A DNA stretch of 64,000 bases from Trichaptum fuscoviolaceum (GCA_910574455.1 CAJSYZ010000009.1:1877040-1941039); one strand, 5' to 3'. Positions 11,421 to 23,211 are shown, counted from the first letter of the stretch. The notes: generated from the letters alone by a model not told the origin. Made by a program: numbers and translations.

Positions 11421-12185
11421 ATGAACTGCGCCGAAACATCATCTACTGCCAACTGTCCTCTACTTTCAAATGGCTTGGGGCAATCATCAACAATACACCA
11501 ATCACTGTCCTCCGTGAATTTAGGATGGAACATGATAAATGAGCCTGGAGACTGGCTCGATTTGTACAAGAAATGCAAGAACGATGTTGCGTTCCCGGCC
11601 AAGCAATCTACATGCATCAGGATCACCTGTCCACAGTTACCGTTAACAGTGAAAGCATTGGAGGACTGGGCTATCGTGATATCCAAGGATCGACCACTCA
11701 CCGTGGGGGATGTTCTGAAAGGCCTGTACGAAGGAGTCAATCGCAGCACACGTCTTCCGGATGGGATGCCACCGGATGAACGCCACTCTATAGGCCAAGC
11801 AGCCAATCTTCGTTTGAGTACCGTATCGCGCTCTATGTCTGATTCTCTCGACTACAGCGACCAGTACACGTACAAAGTGGTAGACTGCTTCTATGGGATG
11901 TCGTGTTTTGCTGGGCTCAAGCAACTGTCGAATGGCACGTGGGAGCTGAACGTTGTTCATAGTCGTTTTCTCTATAAATGGTTTAGCGACCAGATAGAAA
12001 AAGCAGCGTTAGCCTCAACAGTTTTCGGTGCGTATTCGCTCTTACCTTCTTACCAGCCAGGACTCATGGCATTGAGCAGTGAAGTGAAATATATCAACAA
12101 CACGTCGAATTCTCGAAGCTTTATACCTACCCTCAAAGTTAACCTCTTTGACGCTTTTAATATCACTGGCATCTCATACGCATGA
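11421..12185 (+). CDS. DUF6699-like protein
   Basis: Single-exon gene of 254 residues, starting at the ATG of MNCAETSSTANC. The central region follows the pattern of the basidiomycete DUF6699 family: a hydrophobic strand (CIRITCPQLPLTVKALEDWA), then PLTVGDVLKGLYEGVNR, a DERHSIGQAA helix, and a closing KVVDCFYGMSCFAGLKQL followed by GTWELNVVH. Family function is unknown. The last 80 residues after the domain are not recognised. No signal peptide or membrane span is seen. Overlapping minus-strand frames in the same place show no family pattern and were set aside. The gene lies tail-to-tail with the laccase. Confidence 0.7.
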   Translation: MNCAETSSTANCPLLSNGLGQSSTIHQSLSSVNLGWNMINEPGDWLDLYKKCKNDVAFPAKQSTCIRITCPQLPLTVKALEDWAIVISKDRPLTVGDVLKGLYEGVNRSTRLPDGMPPDERHSIGQAANLRLSTVSRSMSDSLDYSDQYTYKVVDCFYGMSCFAGLKQLSNGTWELNVVHSRFLYKWFSDQIEKAALASTVFGAYSLLPSYQPGLMALSSEVKYINNTSNSRSFIPTLKVNLFDAFNITGISYA

Positions 12186-12546
12186 CCATCACTAGAATAT
12201 ACCAAGAGTCTTCGGTAATTATAGCGACTTTCAAATAATACTATATATACCTGTACATGCAATTCCAAGGAGATTCGACATCCATCTACTATCTAGTACC
12301 CTCAAAGGACCATGCTTTCTCGCACATGTATGTAATAGCATATCATTACTTGAATATATGGATTGATTCTATCATAAAACGAAGTTCGAACGCCAGCTAA
12401 ATAATCTAAGTACTAGTAAAGCGCAACTGAAAACACGAGAGCCATTAGAGAAAGTAGTCCATCACTTGTCCCAACAAAAAGAGATAAATACATAACAATT
12501 AACATCGTCTGCTCGTCAAATATGTTTAGGCAGTCGAAAGTGCTTT
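12186..12546. other. convergent intergenic region, nothing recognised
   Basis: AT-rich sequence between the converging 3' ends of the DUF6699-like gene and the laccase. It probably holds both 3' untranslated regions. No repeat or gene is seen. Confidence 0.6.
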
Positions 12547-15064
12547 TCACTCCCATTGGGTGTCCGGGTCATTAGCGGAGTAGTGAGGACATAGGTTATT
12601 CCAAGCAGCTGGATCGTCATCAGTATACTGTTTAGCACCGAAAAACTCCGAACTCACTTGTGTTTGGGTTTGCAGATGCAACATCCGGTGCATCCTCCGC
12701 CATGACAACTGCCAGCCCTCTGAGTGCAATTGAGTCAGTCCAGCCAAGACACGCAAAAACAATGCACGTACGCCTCCAAATGCCAGTCAATATGGCAGTG
12801 CAAGAACCACGGGCCAGGGTTGTCAGTGACAAATCGGAATGTGACATTATCGCCAGCACCGCCGACGCTCACGACATCCCGACGAACAGGGTTAGCATAG
12901 TTGTAGGTCGAGCTGCCCGCAACGCGCACAACATCAAATGTATGGCCATGAAGATGGAACGGGTGCTGTGAACGGTGGTGGGTAAGTGAGAGACAAGGAA
13001 TGCACGTCGGAAGCGCAATCACGTACGTTAAGGCCTCCTGGGATGGATATTTCAATGACTTTGTTACGAGGAAGGCTATATACCGAGCCACTGGGTAGAA
13101 GAGACGCAGCGTCTTGAGCCCCACTCAGGATCTGGAGTAGTACAGGGACACTCGGAGGTTTGAACGTTGCGCCGTTCACAGCAAAATTTCCGGCGGGGAA
13201 GTCCTGAAAGTTCATATTGAGAGATGGAACATATTTTCAGAGGAGTGATCAAGACATACGAAAGTGATGCCCAGGTTAATGTTCACATCAGCTCCACCAG
13301 GCGTTGGACGACCGGGCTGCGAGTTTCGAATGTTCATGAGCGAAAAGAATAAAGAATGACACTCATGAAATTGCACATACTGCACCTGGATTGATTAAAG
13401 GCTGACGATCATTGAAAGGATCAGCATTGGTAGAGATGAAAAGAAAGGGAAGAAACACTTACTTGGAGGTCTGCTTCGTTGAGGGGAATAACACTGGGAG
13501 TTTGCGTTGATGTAGGTTCCTGGTGTGGCGCACCATCATAGCGTAAGATGGCCGAGTTGATTCCGTTTTCAAAGCCAGTGTGTCCGATTGACGGGTTTGC
13601 ACGGATCCCTATAAACGGGGTCATCTACGAACTCCGAAGGGCATATAAATGGTATAGCACTCACAGTAGTTACCAATGGGCTGGTTGGCCTTAACGATCA
13701 CCGAATATCGTTGAGCAGCAAAGATTGTAAGGGAGTCTACTGTGTGAGGTTTTGTCTCAACACCATCCACTTCGATGATGGTCATATTGTGGTTGTCGAT
13801 TGAGAAAGTGAAACTGAGAGAAGTTCAGGACTCGGCTAGAGTATGTTCAACTTTTTAGACTTACGCAGGATCGCAACTGGTGCTAACAATGCGATAACGG
13901 TGTCTGAAATTACAGAACTTAGTGTCAATTTGCTTAGCTCCTCTCAAAAGGTAGTACAGACCTCAATCCAGGCCGCGCGCGAATAACAGAAAGTGTTGAG
14001 TTCGTTGGGCCTCCAGCATATCGACCGAGGCCGTTGATGAGTGAAGAATCAGCCGCCCTACGGCAAGGTTGATGTCAAAAACTTGTTCTCGGCGAGATGC
14101 TGTAACTCACGGAGGGATGTGCGTAGGGTTAGGGAAGATTTGAGTAGCGAGGCCGTGATACCAATCGGCGAGTGTAATGACAGTCGACGCTGAAACAACT
14201 TGAGAACCACAGCCACAGCTGTATCACTGCAGTGGACATACCATCATCGATGTCGTACAGTAGTCGAAGCGGATCAAGAGGGTCTATTTCGCAGTTTCAT
14301 GTAAGAGGGTAAATCGGACGTTTTATCAACCGGATCATCCTTACCATAGATAACCAACGGTCCACTATGCAAATAGTTAGAAAAACACTCGTTTTGAGAC
14401 TGAGCAGATTGCTCACCGAAGGCCGTCGCAGTACTGCGTGGATACATGTGAATGATACCAAAACGTCCCAGCCTGATCAGTCGCTTTGAAATTATACCTG
14501 AAACAGTTAGTTCGGGTTAGTCGGTCTAGAACCAAGTGGGCCGAGAACACAAAACTCACAGGAAGGACTCGTTCGGTATGATCGGGCACTGCGTCACCCA
14601 AGCAACACCGTCCATTTCGTTGGTGTGATGTTGAAATAGTCCATGCCAGTGCTAAAAAAAGGCGCACAGTTAATACAAATGCCTTTGAGCTTCTTTTATG
14701 CAACGTACAATGGAAGTAGCACGTCGCATATTGCTATCAGTGAGTTGGTCGATGACATTGATCTGTGGCATGGAATTTCAGACACAAGCATTTTCTGTGC
14801 CAGAAACAGCATACTCGGAAGTTGTCTCCTTTGAATCCCTGAATCAATGGTCCTGGAAAGGTGCCTTCAGCAACGACAGTCCTAGAGGATAGTTCAGTTA
14901 GAGAGCTTTCCAAAACCAAAAAAGCTACATATGTACGACCGAGTGAACCCATCCGGAGAGAGGTTCGCGTTGACTATGTGAAGATCCCGGGAAACAATGC
15001 CACCGAACACGCGAAATGAAAACGAAAGGCAGACGAGGAGCGAGAGACGGGAGAAGTCAGCCAT
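12547..15064 (-). CDS. laccase (secreted multicopper oxidase)
   Basis: Extracellular blue copper oxidase that oxidises phenols and reduces O2 to water. I could follow 18 exons from ATG 15064 to TGA 12547, all introns short with GT and AG ends and no stop or frameshift seen, giving about 520 residues. The signal peptide [20 protein letters not shown] is followed by the three cupredoxin domains. All four copper-binding motifs are present: [35 protein letters not shown] and [13 protein letters not shown]. Downstream of the T1 cysteine the residue expected at the axial T1 position is Leu (LEAGLAVV), where high-potential laccases carry Phe. Other family landmarks are [46 protein letters not shown] and [14 protein letters not shown] box lies about 80 bp upstream. 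This looks like a functional gene. Natural substrates cannot be read from the sequence. Confidence 0.92.
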
Positions 15065-15847
15065 CTTGACCGCAAAGAAGAAGAAAGAAGTCGAATAAAG
15101 GAACGGTGAGCGGTGAGCTAGCTGCTAGCGAACTGCAGCATCCTTTATACTTTTCGAAACTGAACTTGTCGTGCCAAAGCATGTTAATCTCCGATGGTAA
15201 TTTTTTGTAGGGCGTAAGACGTAAGAGAAGGATCGTCAAGCGTCCCTGATTTTCCATGCCTTTGCCCGAGCTCCTGCCATGAATCATGACGCTTGTCCTG
15301 AGTTTTGTATGTTCCGTAATGCAAAGGACGAGCACAAGACAGCGCACCCGACATCGTGTCTCAGTGGTCGGCCGTCGGACTACCTAGGATTGAGCCTCAA
15401 CGAGAGCAAGCATCGACCTCCTAGAGAGCACAAAGCATAGCACAGACGAAATTACCGTCAGGGTCAGATGTGAACGGAGCGGTTTGCAGGTAGACTAGTC
15501 CATGATTTGCCTACTGAGTCTAACTGGTTTAGAAGGTCCGGTTGTTGTGGTTTCATTTGGGATGCCGTCCTTCAGTCCGATGCTGTCCCCACTGTGAGAG
15601 AAATTTTAGCGACGCGCGAACACGTTGAGCGGGACCACATCATCGCGCGCTCTCTTCGGGTCCGGGTCCGTTCGAGACTTCGAGGCCGCCACCGCTGTCA
15701 GTTATTTTTCTCTGAATCACACCGAACAATCGACGCATCAGGTGGGAGCCATCAGCTATGACAGTGCTCTCCAGGCACAAGAGCTTGCCGATAGCCTGGG
15801 GTGTCAAGCCAACTCGGAAGTGTTCCGAGCTTCTTAGACTCGTAAAT
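15065..15847. other. laccase upstream region, no gene recognised
   Basis: Promoter-side sequence of the laccase up to the CAGTC target duplication of chromovirus 1. Short open frames exist but show no family pattern. I did not find a convincing array of metal-response or xenobiotic-response elements by eye. Confidence 0.5.
15144..15149 (-). promoter_or_regulatory. probable TATA box of the laccase gene
   Basis: TATAAA on the minus strand, in the context AAAAGTATAAAGGATGC, about 80 bp upstream of the laccase ATG at 15064, a usual fungal spacing. A pyrimidine-rich stretch lies between it and the start codon. Confidence 0.55.
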
Positions 15848-15852
15848 CAGTC

Positions 15853-16019
15853 TGGAAACCCGTTGTAGGTAACACTCAGACAATAGACAGAAGTTTAGAC
15901 AAGGGTATATAGTGCGAGAGTACGTAGTACAAGAGAGAGAGGATAACTAGTTGTAATTCTAATGGTATTCGAATATATGCTATGTGCGTGGGAATGTGTA
16001 TGTAAGCAACAGGCTTACA
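15853..16019 (-). repeat. 3' LTR of retrotransposon 1
   Basis: 167 bp, plus-strand TGGAAACCCGTTG...CAGGCTTACA. No difference from the partner at 21462-21628 was noticed. Confidence 0.93.
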
Positions 16020-16114
16020 CTCTTCCACCCTTTAAAAAAAAAGATGCGTCGATTGAAAGATTGAGTACGAACGGAGATGAAAGAAAAAAAAGAATATAAT
16101 AATAAAATGAGACA

Positions 16115-19100
16115 TTATGTGGAGGCCGAGGAAGAGGAAGAAGAGGAACGGAGGGGATGAGAATGAAGATCAGGGTTGAGACCGAGAGAACGGAGGTAGT
16201 CGTCAAGAGCGGCACAGTCGTGAAGTTCGGAGCCGGGAAGCCAACGATCTTCGCTGGGAGCTTGGTTAAGCCAGCGGACCAGATACTGAAAGCCACGGCC
16301 GCGAGGTCGATGATCCAAGATGCGGTCGATGAGATATTCGTCTGGCAAGGCAGGGTCGGCCGGTGTAGGATCAGGGAAGTGTCGGTCGGGAAAGAGGGCG
16401 GGGTCGTTGGAATGATAGGGTTTGAGCTCGGATGCGTGAAATATGGAGTATGAGTTGGGAGCGTTGGGGAGCTCAAGCTCGTAAACTGAAGAGTCAGGGA
16501 AGGCTTTCAGTATTTTGTATTTTCCTTCCCAGCGGGGCATAAACTTAGCTACGCGACCATCGCCGGCTTGCATATATGCGCGCCGGCGATTGAGAGTATT
16601 GAGCATGACAAAGTCACCGACTTGAAAGGGGACTTCGGGAGCGCGATGCTTGTCAGCTTGAATGCGTTGCGTGACCTTGGCGAGGACAAGGTTATCGCGG
16701 GCCTCAGCAACGTCAAGTTCTATGCGTCGCAGAAGCTCATGCGCGTCGATGTCCGGAAGGGTGGAGGAAGTAGGGTGCGAAACGAGCGGAGGAATGATCC
16801 GTGGAGATCGACCGAGGTGCAGGTGGAATCGGGAGAAGGCGGTGGAGGGGTTGATAGTGTTCATGATGTTAAAACGAACGCGGGGCAACGCTGCGACCCA
16901 TCCGCGTTGGTGCCGGTCCACGTGGTAGCGGAGGGCTTGAACGACGGTCTTATTAGAGCGTTCGCTGACGCCGTCGGATTGGGGATGGAAGGCCGTACTC
17001 ATGGCGAGTTTAACACCTGCTAAGGAGTGAAGAGCACGCCAGAATTGTGACGTGAATAATTTATCGCGGTCACTCACCAGGCGTAAGGGAAGGCCATTTT
17101 CACAATACCAGTGGTCGAAGAAAAGCCGGGCAGTCGTGCGAGCATCGTCGTCTGTATGACAAGGAACAAGGCGGATGTCGGCTCCAAGGGCGTCGGTAAT
17201 AGTGAGAAGCATATTGTAGCCATGGTCCTCGGGTAAGGGACCTACGAAATCGAGGCAGACGGTGTCGCCACGTTGATCCGGGACAGGTAGCGGGTGGAGG
17301 GGGCCAACGCGTTTGGAGGTCGACGATTTGTTACGCTGACAATCGTCGCACTGTTTGATGTAGGATTCTTCAAGGTCGCGACGCATGTTAGGCCAGTAAT
17401 ATGCGGATTGTAGGGCCGCATACGACTTATCGGAGCCGAAGTGCCCTAGTGAATCGTGTGTGCAAGTCTGAAGAAAAATTCACGTAAATTATCAGTGCGG
17501 GGAATGATAAGGCGATTATTGAGATATAAAAGCCCATCTGTGAATACAACACCGTCTCGCGCGGACGGGTTCTCCATTAATTTAATGCAGAATTTGTCTT
17601 GAGCGTAACCGGTGCGTATGCGACGCAGCAAGTCGGCGTCGGCATTGATATTAAGGATACTTGCAACCACGTGAGACTACGAGTTGCGGTGAAGGAAGTG
17701 AGCTCATGTTGGAGAATTCGGTGCGCGCTATGATAGCGGCCGCTAGAAGGGGCCCTGGTGCTTCGGAAAATGAGGGATGGCGCGAGAGGGCGTCGGCGAT
17801 AGTGTTGTCGGGTCCTGGGAGGTATTGGATTTCGTATGAGTATTGAGAGAGATACTCTTGCCAACGAGCTTGACGTCGAGACAGGTCTTTTTGGGTTTGA
17901 AAAGATTCCAGTGTGCGGTGATCGGTGCGGATAATGAAACGGGTGCCTAATAAATCAGTACGCCATTTCTTTAGAGCACGTACAATAGCACAGAGCTCCT
18001 TCTCGTGCACAGGGTAATTGCGCTGCGCTTTGGTGAGCTGAAGGGAGTCGAAGGCGACAGGCCGGGACTCCTCCCAGGTAGGTCCGAATGAGAGAACGGC
18101 ACCGGTCCCCAGGTCGCTGGCGTCCGTGGTAACAAATATTGAGTTTTCGTCTAGAGCTGCGTAGTCTATGGTGGTAAGGCATTCGCGAGATAGAACGAGC
18201 TGCTTGATGGCGAGGAAAGCATGTTGATGTGCTTCGGTCCAGGGGGGGAAAGCTTTGTGAGCCTCGTTGGTGGTGAGAGGAGTAAGGATGGCGGTGTGTT
18301 GAGCGAGACTAGGAAGATAGGCGGCAATAAAACGAACAATTCCAAGGAAAGAGCGCACGTCACCTGCATTTTTAGGCACCGGCCAGTCACGGATTTTATG
18401 AATTTTGTCATCTGAGGCCTGAATGCCGTCGCGGGAGATGTGGTGGCCTAAAAAGTCGAGCTCGGTGAGGAAAAGCGATGTTTTCTTGGGGGAACAGTAG
18501 AGGCGATGCGCGCAAAGTGCGTTGAGGATGGTCTCGATGTTCTTGACATGTTCTGACAAGGTATTCGACCAGATAATGATGTCGTCAAGGTAGACGTGAC
18601 AAATGGAACCAATGTAGGGTCGCAAGGCGGCAAACATGCGGCGTTGGTGGGTAGCGGGGGCATTGCGACATCCCATAGGCATGACGAGCCATTCGTAGAG
18701 TCCGAAGGGGGTGGTGACGGCCGTGAGATGGACGTCGTCGGGGTGGACCTTAGTCTGAAAAAAGGAGTTAGTCATGTCAATTTTGGCCCAGTATTTACCG
18801 CGTGCACAGTCGGCCAAGACGTCGTCGATACGCGGTAAAGGGTGTACATCCGGAATGGTGTTGGAGTTGAGTTGGCGGTAGTCGTTGACCCATCGTGGCA
18901 GAGCCGAGGGGTCTTTTTTAGCGAGGAGGAAGGACGGAGAGGAGACGGGACTGGACAATGGTTGTATGCGCCCGGCATTGAGATGCTGTTCGATGAGAAT
19001 TTTCCATTTTTCCCGTTGTGGACGGGGACACGAGTAGTGACGAGCTTTCATGGGGAGCGCGGGTTCGCGCAGTCGAAAACGATGAACGACATCGTCGGGC

Positions 19101-21097
19101 ATATCGTCGAAGTGAGGGATGTCCTCGGGAAAAAGGTCGGCGTACTTCGTGACGACCTTGCAGTGCAGTGTTTCTAACAATTCAGTAGACGCTAATTGCT
19201 CGATGCGCATGCGAATTTGATCGAGGGGATGAGGGGCAGAGGAAGAGAGAAGATACTCAGCTTGCTTGTCGAGCGCAGCTCGACGAGCGTCGAGAGTGGC
19301 GACTAATTGAGACAGGCATTCTTCTTTGAATTGCTTCTGTTTTTTAATGATAGTTACAGCTTTGCGCTTGGGAGATAATTGAGGACGGAATTCCGGAGTC
19401 ACTGGGGGGGGAGGGGGATTAAATAAGTCATAAGAAGAAATTTTGGAAATACAGGTGCGGAGTTCGTGATCGATGGTGATCTGATTGGCAGCAAGAAAGG
19501 GTTGTCCTAAAAGTACAGGAGATGCGAGCGAAGGAGAAACTACGGCCTTGAGTGCCTTGGAAGTCCATCTGGAATCGAGAGAAGAAGGGCGAATCTTGAC
19601 CCAATGTTGGAGGTCAACGGAAGTGTTGGACATAGCGAGCGAAATCTTGAGCGTCTGAGGTAATTTATGTCGTTTGAGTTGAAGCCTTTCAACTAAAGCA
19701 GAATCAATAAAGACGGTATTTGAACCATGGTCAATTAGAGCGGAAACTTCTTCGTCCCCAATGCGACACGGCCAAAAAAAATGGGGTGTATGCAATGGAG
19801 CCACGTACTCGTCAGAGTCGTCTTCGGACTCTCCGGTGTGGAAGAGCACAGCCGAGGGCATGACGGCGGCGGCGATGTTGGAGGGCCCGGCGCCCGGGCT
19901 GTCGGACGCGTCGTCGTTGAGAATTGCGGCGACGGTGGTGCGTGTTTTGGGTTTGGAGGGTTGGGCTTTGCGGACGACGTCGGCGGTGATGGGGACATAA
20001 CCGGCGGCAGCCGGGAAGCCTATCTTGCAGTCGCGTGCGATGTGTCCTGCAAATGGGCGACGACACTTGAGGCACCCTTCATTGTCGCGGAGAAGCTTGC
20101 GTTCGTTTTCGGTGAGAGCTGGGAGTCGCTTGAACGTAGTAGTATCTGTACTGGTAGTCGTGGTGGTGCGAGTCGAAGATATTTTGTTTGGCCTGTTAGT
20201 GTTAGAGAGACCAAAATTTTTCATCATCTTAACCATTTTATCGTCTTGACGACGTTCGGCGTCAATGCGATATTCGTCTTGCTCCGAGATGCGTTCGGCC
20301 CAGAGGATAATGCTTTCAATGCTGGCAAGGTTTTCTTTGCGGCACAGGCGGTTGAGTTCGGGGTCGAGGCCTGCTTGTACTTGAGAGCGAAAGTGGGCGT
20401 CCTCCAGGTACTCAGGTGTCCCTTTCAGCTTCCGGTTGAGTTGCTTGCAGTCGGTGAGATAGTCGAGGAAGCGTTCCATCCGACCTTGGCGGCGGTTGAT
20501 CAGATCCCGCTTGATATCGACAGCCCAGGTGGACTTCAAGAACTGCGATCTAAGAAGATCAAGCCAAGCGTCCAGAGAGAGAAGCTCGAACTCATCTTGG
20601 TTACTTTCGTGCCAGTCTTTGGCATCGGCATTTTGTAAACCGAATGCGACCGATTGGACTTGCTCGTCCTCCGGGACACTAGCAAAGCGACAGAAGTTCC
20701 GGCATGCGTTTTCGTACGTTTGGAGCACGGAGATGTCGATGGTTCCTTCCAAGAAGAGAGGCACAGATTTGGCCTTGGTATGAACAATAGTGGCTAAGGT
20801 TGAAGACATCTTGTGTGGAAACTCGATGGACGATTCAGAGTCTGAGCTGTAGTCTGAGATCGATAACGGCCGTACTGGAGTGTCGATGGTTATAGGATCG
20901 ACGGGTTCTTGAACAGACAAACTGGACAGAGAGGTCAAAGGTGACAGGGAGAAGAGTCCTTCGAGATCGAAACTGGTATTCGAGACTAATAGCGAGCTCC
21001 TAGCAGAGAACGCGTCAGATATGTCGAGTTCCTCCGGCTCAAAACCGATGGAAAACGAGTCGTCGGGTGGCACAATCGGTGTCAAACCGATGTCCAC
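16115..21097 (-). pseudogene. gag-pol of retrotransposon 1, frameshifted
   Basis: Gag-Pol polyprotein of a Ty3/Gypsy chromovirus. The first frame (21097-17651, 1148 residues) carries Gag, a zinc-knuckle-like CLKCRRPFAGHIARDC, a protease-like ALIDHGSNTVFIDS (Asp-His-Gly where Asp-Ser/Thr-Gly is usual), reverse transcriptase with YLDDIIIWS near residue 835, and RNase H with TTDASDLGTGAVL near 990. Continuity is lost twice. The frame shifts near 17660-17670, where VVASILNINADADLL continues in another frame. It shifts again near 17446, where an extra AC in an ACACAC run precedes SLGHFGSDKSY. The integrase then runs 17445-16115 with the CDDCQRNKS zinc-binding pair, catalytic LDFVGPLP, VSDRDKLF and SDGVSERSN, and a C-terminal chromodomain (EYLIDRILDHR...QYLVRWLNQ). 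As read, it cannot make a full Pol. Confidence 0.9.
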
Positions 21098-21243
21098 TGT
21101 ACTTCTGGTTACTGGAGGCAGCTTGCTTGGGAAGCTGGCGTCTTTACTGTCGTCAGGTTGTTCAGGAGACTTGAAAGCTGATATATTGGCAGTGGCACTA
21201 AGTGGCAGAAGGGAAAGCCGGTGGCACGACGCGACCCTGACAG

Positions 21244-21400
21244 TTAAGGGTGCGCTCGGATCCGGTGCTTATATAGCGTTGCTAGCCTTTTAAGGCAACA
21301 GTGCTACAGGGTTTGAAGCAAAAACAGTAGTACTGTTGCCTTAAAAGGCTATTTCTAACTGGCACTGCTACGCAAGCACTGGATCCGAGCGCACCCTAAG
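21244..21400. repeat. imperfect inverted repeat in the leader of retrotransposon 1
   Basis: Arms AGGGTGCGCTCGGATCC near 21247 and GGATCCGAGCGCACCCT near 21382, plus inner arms AGCCTTTTAAGGCAACAGT and ACTGTTGCCTTAAAAGGCT, give a roughly 155 bp stem-forming unit. It lies in the untranslated leader between the 5' LTR and gag. It could be a nested MITE or an RNA structure of the element. Confidence 0.75.
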
Positions 21401-21461
21401 GTGCGTTGCGCGTGCTTTAGGGTCGGTTTGACCCAGAAGCTTGTCGGAAACTTCAAAAAAG

Positions 21462-21628
21462 TGGAAACCCGTTGTAGGTAACACTCAGACAATAGACAGA
21501 AGTTTAGACAAGGGTATATAGTGCGAGAGTACGTAGTACAAGAGAGAGAGGATAACTAGTTGTAATTCTAATGGTATTCGAATATATGCTATGTGCGTGG
21601 GAATGTGTATGTAAGCAACAGGCTTACA
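21462..21628 (-). repeat. 5' LTR of retrotransposon 1
   Basis: 167 bp partner of 15853-16019, followed on the plus strand by the CAGTC duplication at 21629-21633. Confidence 0.93.
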
Positions 21629-21633
21629 CAGTC

Positions 21634-22624
21634 GTTACTTATGTTGTGTTGTAGTCACTATCAACTGTAACGACTGGCTTGCGAGTCTACTACGAGCTTC
21701 TCGACTTCAAAAACAAAAAGCACCAAACTTCTTCCTTGTTAACGTTGATGTTCGTTTCATATGTCGGAGTGCTCCTATCTACAATCTGGTCTCAGCCTTG
21801 ATCTCGTTGTTACTATGTCAGCGCCCCTCGTTGCCTTCCGTAGCTTGCGTTCGCGCTCCATCGCGCTTCTTGATATTCCTCCAACGATATTCTCTTGCCA
21901 AAGCTAATGAACAACTTGACGGCGACCAAGACAGTTCATCAAGATCAAAAATTAAGCGGACAACGTTGGCCTTTCCTCTACTGGTGAAATGAATGTTTAA
22001 AAAATGGAAGAAACGCACCGGTTAGAAAACGTCAGCGCTATTTGCTCTGTGCCACTCTCATGATAAGGGACGCTTGATGGGGATAGAAGCTGTCGGGTAT
22101 GTAATTGACGAATTCACGGAGTAATTTGAGCGCTGCCGCACACCATTGGGGACTGGTAAGGCACGAAATGTCAAAGTATCATCATTTTCCATTCGCTCTG
22201 ATAAGCTCACCGAAACCCTTCTAGATAATGTATCCAACTACCGCATCTTTCTAGGCTACACAAGACGCATATCTATTCTAAAATGCAACAAATTTAATCG
22301 AGCGACGTCCGGTACATATCATGCGGTGGTTGTTGGAGGAAAAGAAGAGTTGGCGCCCATCTCGCTGCAGTTATTTGTTCTTATTTGTGTCGATCCGGAA
22401 AGGTCCGAGGTCCAAAGTCTCCTCCATAGTAGTCGTTCTTCTACCCATTCTTCTCTTCCCATTAACTTCAGAAAGAAAATTCTACTCAGCTGACACGCCA
22501 GAGAGGATGAGACTCTGGATAAGATTTATTTATTTTGTTCACCGACAAGAGTCCAACCGCAAGTCATTGCAATATGGTCCTTTATTGTAGCTTCTGAGTA
22601 TAGCTCCATCAATTAAGTCTCGCT
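21634..22624. other. intergenic, no gene recognised
   Basis: No open frame here shows a family pattern, codon structure or splice chain that I could follow. No repeat other than the flanking elements was seen. Confidence 0.5.
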
Positions 22625-22627
22625 ATT

Positions 22628-23077
22628 AGAGCATATTTACTGAAAATAACATGCATGTTATTATGAAGATAACATGCAAAATAACATTAAGGGTCCACGG
22701 ACATCATCGGACGTCATGTCGCTTATTTATGAAACATGTTAGTAAAATGCTTAGACACAGTGACACTACCGTGACACAAAATAATACCGTGGCTTCTTTC
22801 TTTGCACAAGCTTTTTATTATGCATGCACTCTTCTCTGGCACATAATTTAAACTACTTTGTGAAGAAATAAAAAAAATCGGAGCGGTACATGTCAAGATA
22901 CGAAAGAAACACTATGTGCAATGCTGATCTGTGTTACAAGTATCAAGTCACACAAGCATTCTTAGTCCGGTCGGCAGACTCGGCACAGCCTCGGTTCTCG
23001 GCAAGCCAAGGACCCTTGATGTTATTTTGCATGTTATCTTCGTAATAACATGCATGTTATTTCTCTAAATATGCTCT
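22628..23077. mobile_element. MITE-like element with long terminal inverted repeats
   Basis: 450 bp bounded by inverted repeats of about 65-70 bp. The left end is AGAGCATATTTACTGAAAAT and the right end is its near-complement ...TTTCTCTAAATATGCTCT. The arms continue through AACATGCATGTTATT and GATAACATGCAAAATAACAT. The triplet ATT flanks both sides (22625-22627, 23078-23080), a possible target duplication of PIF/Harbinger size. No coding capacity, so it would depend on a transposase elsewhere. Confidence 0.85.
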
Positions 23078-23211
23078 ATTGTAGATCGGATATAACTACA
23101 CACTCGGAGATACACACACAGTACTACTGTACCTCAACATGAATCCTGTCTGGTAGTGCTACAGTTGCTATTTGAAAACTTGTAACACATGTCCATAGAA
23201 TCAAATCTGTT

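Larger units (their letters stand above)
15853..21628 (-). mobile_element. Ty3/Gypsy LTR retrotransposon 1 (chromovirus type)
   Basis: A complete 5.8 kb element in minus orientation. It is bounded by two 167 bp direct repeats that look identical, with TG...CA ends, and flanked by a 5 bp target duplication CAGTC (15848-15852 and 21629-21633). Internal order on the minus strand is gag, protease, reverse transcriptase, RNase H, integrase and chromodomain, as in chromoviruses. A purine-rich tract (AAAGGGTGGAAGAG) lies just before the 3' LTR. No obvious tRNA primer-binding match (TGG...) follows the 5' LTR, so self-priming is possible. Matching LTRs imply recent insertion, yet the pol frame is broken. 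Confidence 0.95.

Noticed and set aside
11396..11960. Minus-strand frames of 105 and 136 residues
   Set aside because: They overlap the plus-strand DUF6699-like gene and show no recognisable pattern.
16157..20783. Many plus-strand open frames of 80-285 residues
   Set aside because: Shadows of the minus-strand gag-pol of retrotransposon 1, which has clear domain content.
22146..22590. Plus-strand frames of 115 and 89 residues
   Set aside because: Overlapping frames with no domain, biased composition and no consistent splice structure.
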